Source of the DNA: Pseudomonadota bacterium
GTDB taxonomy: Bacteria; Pseudomonadota; Alphaproteobacteria; Paracaedibacterales; CAITNM01
Assembly: GCA_026400695.1 (NCBI GenBank)
Contig: JAPLON010000113.1
Location: forward strand, 1 to 8,470
DNA: 8,470 nt
Direction: 5' to 3'
Shown here: positions 7,127 to 8,470 of the stretch, piece after piece
How positions within the stretch are numbered: position 1 is the first letter of the stretch
How the letters are laid out: the number at the start of each line of letters is the position of its first letter
Position numbers and translations under genes: made by a program
Notes under the pieces: generated by a model
Database searches by the model: none
Seen by the model: the letters and a program-made list of their open reading frames with translations, nothing else
Told to the model about the DNA's origin: nothing

Positions 7127-7308
7127 GATATACCTTAAGACCAAAAATACTGCCGAATTGTCGCACAAAAAGTAAAAAAAATACACAACCTTTTATAACA
7201 GTTTAATTTACTCAGTTATTTTGATTCTGTAGCATCTCTGCTATAAGCTATTGATTTATATCCTCTGTCCAAGTTAGCCTTATACACTGTCTTTATAAAA
7301 TTCAAGTT
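7127..7308. promoter_or_regulatory. Divergent intergenic region between the exported-protein gene and acnA
   Basis: These 182 bases must hold the start signals of two divergent genes. For acnA the best pair I see is TTGATT (7221-7226) and TATAAG (7242-7247), but the spacing is only 15 bases. For the minus-strand gene TATAAA (7197-7192) is a possible -10 box without a good -35. No strong palindrome, operator or riboswitch-like fold stands out. The location is certain as a shared upstream region; the individual boxes are weak. Confidence 0.35.
7133..7136 (-). promoter_or_regulatory. Ribosome binding site deciding the start of the exported-protein gene
   Basis: On the minus strand AAGG precedes the ATG at 7126 by six bases. 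The longer reading frame opening at 7186 would add twenty residues (starting MYFFYFLCDN) in front of a complete signal peptide and has no such site, so the shorter form is preferred. Confidence 0.6.
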
Positions 7309-8470
7309 ATGGCATCTCAATCAACATTTTTACCTGCTCAAAAAAACCTTAAGGTAGGAGACAAAAATTACAATTACTATGCTCTTGATGAACTTGGAGA
7401 CCTCTCCCATTTGCCATATTGCCTAAAAATTTTATTAGAAAATTTACTACGCCATTTTGATGGCAAACGAATTACAAAAAGTCATTTAGATGAAGTAATC
7501 AATTCTGTAAAATCCACAAACACCCCTTCCGAGATTTCATTTTTTCCAGCCCGCGTATTAATGCAAGATTTCACTGGCGTACCAGCTGTAGTTGATTTAG
7601 CTGCTATGCGTGATGCCATGGCCCAAAAAGGCAAACCAACCGAAAAAGTTAACCCGCTAATTCCAGTAGACCTAGTGATTGATCATTCAGTTATGGTTGA
7701 TCAATCTGGCACACCTGAAGCGGTTAATGAAAACGTACGTCTTGAATACCAACGCAATAATGAACGATACCGTTTTTTACGTTGGGGACAAAAAGCTTTT
7801 AAAAATTTTCGAGTAGTTCCACCCGGAACTGGAATTTGTCATCAAGTAAATTTGGAGTATCTGGCAAAAGTAGTCTGGACATCTGAAGATGACGGAAAAA
7901 TCACAGCCTACCCTGACACTGTTGTTGGGACTGATAGCCACACAACTATGATAAATGGTTTAGGAATATTAGGTTGGGGAGTCGGAGGTATCGAAGCCGA
8001 AGCAGCAATGCTTGGACAACCTCAAACAATGCTAATTCCTGAAGTAGTTGGTGTGCATTTAGATGGCACATTAAACGAAGGAATCACAGCTACTGATTTA
8101 GTGCTAACCATCACCAACATATTGCGCACCAAAGGTGTAGTGGGTAAGTTCGTTGAATTTTATGGTCCTGGATTAAAGTGGTTATCTTTAGCTGACCGCG
8201 CCACCATAGCCAACATGGCCCCTGAATATGGAGCTACCTGTGGATTTTTCCCAATCGATGAAGAAACCATCAATTATCTAAAGCTTACTAACCGAAGCAA
8301 GGAACAAGTAGATTTAGTCGAAGCCTATTCCAAAGCACAAGGACTCTGGAATAATGGCAATGAACCAACGTTTAAGGATAAAGTTCAACTAAATTTAACC
8401 ACTATTCTTCCAAGCTTAGCAGGCCCCAAGCGCCCACAAGATAAAGTTTACTTAAAAGATTTAAAGACCA
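7309..8470 (+). CDS. acnA: Aconitate hydratase A (N-terminal part, cut by window edge)
   Basis: The frame runs open from ATG 7309 to the end of the window, giving 387 codons of an enzyme usually about 890 residues long. It catalyses the citrate to isocitrate step of the TCA cycle in the cytoplasm using a [4Fe-4S] cluster. Diagnostic AcnA/IRP-type segments are present in order: YNYYAL (21-26), LMQDFTGVPA (84-93), VIDHSVMVD (123-131), VVPPGTGICHQVNLEYL (169-185), GTDSHTTMINGLG (207-219), GWGVGGIEAEAAMLGQP (222-238), GVVGKFVEF and PEYGATCGFFPID, then LAGPKRPQD near the edge. The three cluster cysteines of AcnA (435, 501 and 504 in E. coli as I recall) lie beyond the window, so catalytic completeness cannot be checked. 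No in-frame start occurs in the roughly 50 bases upstream, and the Shine-Dalgarno is weak. It is transcribed away from the exported-protein gene. The AcnA rather than AcnB family is certain from motif order. Confidence 0.95.
   Translation, partial: MASQSTFLPAQKNLKVGDKNYNYYALDELGDLSHLPYCLKILLENLLRHFDGKRITKSHLDEVINSVKSTNTPSEISFFPARVLMQDFTGVPAVVDLAAMRDAMAQKGKPTEKVNPLIPVDLVIDHSVMVDQSGTPEAVNENVRLEYQRNNERYRFLRWGQKAFKNFRVVPPGTGICHQVNLEYLAKVVWTSEDDGKITAYPDTVVGTDSHTTMINGLGILGWGVGGIEAEAAMLGQPQTMLIPEVVGVHLDGTLNEGITATDLVLTITNILRTKGVVGKFVEFYGPGLKWLSLADRATIANMAPEYGATCGFFPIDEETINYLKLTNRSKEQVDLVEAYSKAQGLWNNGNEPTFKDKVQLNLTTILPSLAGPKRPQDKVYLKDLKT

Noticed and set aside
7127..7186. Twenty-residue N-terminal extension of the exported-protein gene
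   Set aside because: The internal ATG at 7126 has a ribosome binding site and begins a complete signal peptide; the extension would bury it.
7281..7299. TATACA and TATAAA as -10 boxes for acnA
   Set aside because: No -35-like hexamer lies 16-18 bases upstream of either, and the second is very near the ATG; AT-rich background makes such matches common.

Overview
The window is an AT-rich stretch of a Gram-negative bacterial chromosome. It is packed almost end to end with genes and shows no tRNA, rRNA, CRISPR array, insertion sequence or other sign of a mobile element. Outer-membrane biology (an AsmA-family protein), a periplasmic binding-protein transporter and an AcnA-type aconitase together point to a proteobacterium. 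The low GC, the weak ribosome binding sites and the N-terminal style of the transporter ATPase would fit a host-associated alphaproteobacterium (for example a Holosporales-like lineage). That placement is an inference from sequence style, and a low-GC gammaproteobacterium is not excluded.

Left part, minus strand (about 1-3507): a tightly packed operon, read from right to left. It starts with a TauE/SafE-type membrane permease and continues with a polyamine importer in the order binding protein, ATPase, permease. This is the order of E. coli potF-potG-potH(-potI). The junctions are very tight: permease and potF are separated only by a stop codon (TAG directly followed by GTG, same frame), potF and potG by 11 bases with the Shine-Dalgarno overlapping the potF stop, and potG and potH overlap by ATGA. 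The potH gene (1-131) is cut by the left edge; its first 43 codons match the PotH N-terminus. PotF would capture a polyamine in the periplasm, PotH and the unseen PotI would form the channel, and PotG would drive it with ATP.

Middle, minus strand (3554-6244): one long gene for an AsmA-family inner-membrane-anchored periplasmic protein, a family linked to phospholipid transport and outer-membrane integrity. It is 46 bases from the TauE-like gene. That gap holds a good sigma-70-like promoter placed so that transcription would begin at or next to the start codon (a leaderless mRNA).

Right part: a minus-strand gene (6389-7126) encodes an unrecognised exported protein with a clear signal peptide, a Gly/Pro/Ser-rich N-terminal segment, a helical body and four cysteines in the mature part. 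It is divergent from the first 387 codons of acnA (7309 onward, plus strand), the TCA-cycle aconitase, cut by the right edge.

Most of the window is recognisable housekeeping and transport. I do not see a clear undescribed system. The points most worth a second look are the stop-codon-only junction between the permease and potF, the probable leaderless promoter, a PotF ligand pocket that mixes PotD-like and PotF-like residues and lacks a usual tyrosine, and the orphan exported four-cysteine protein.
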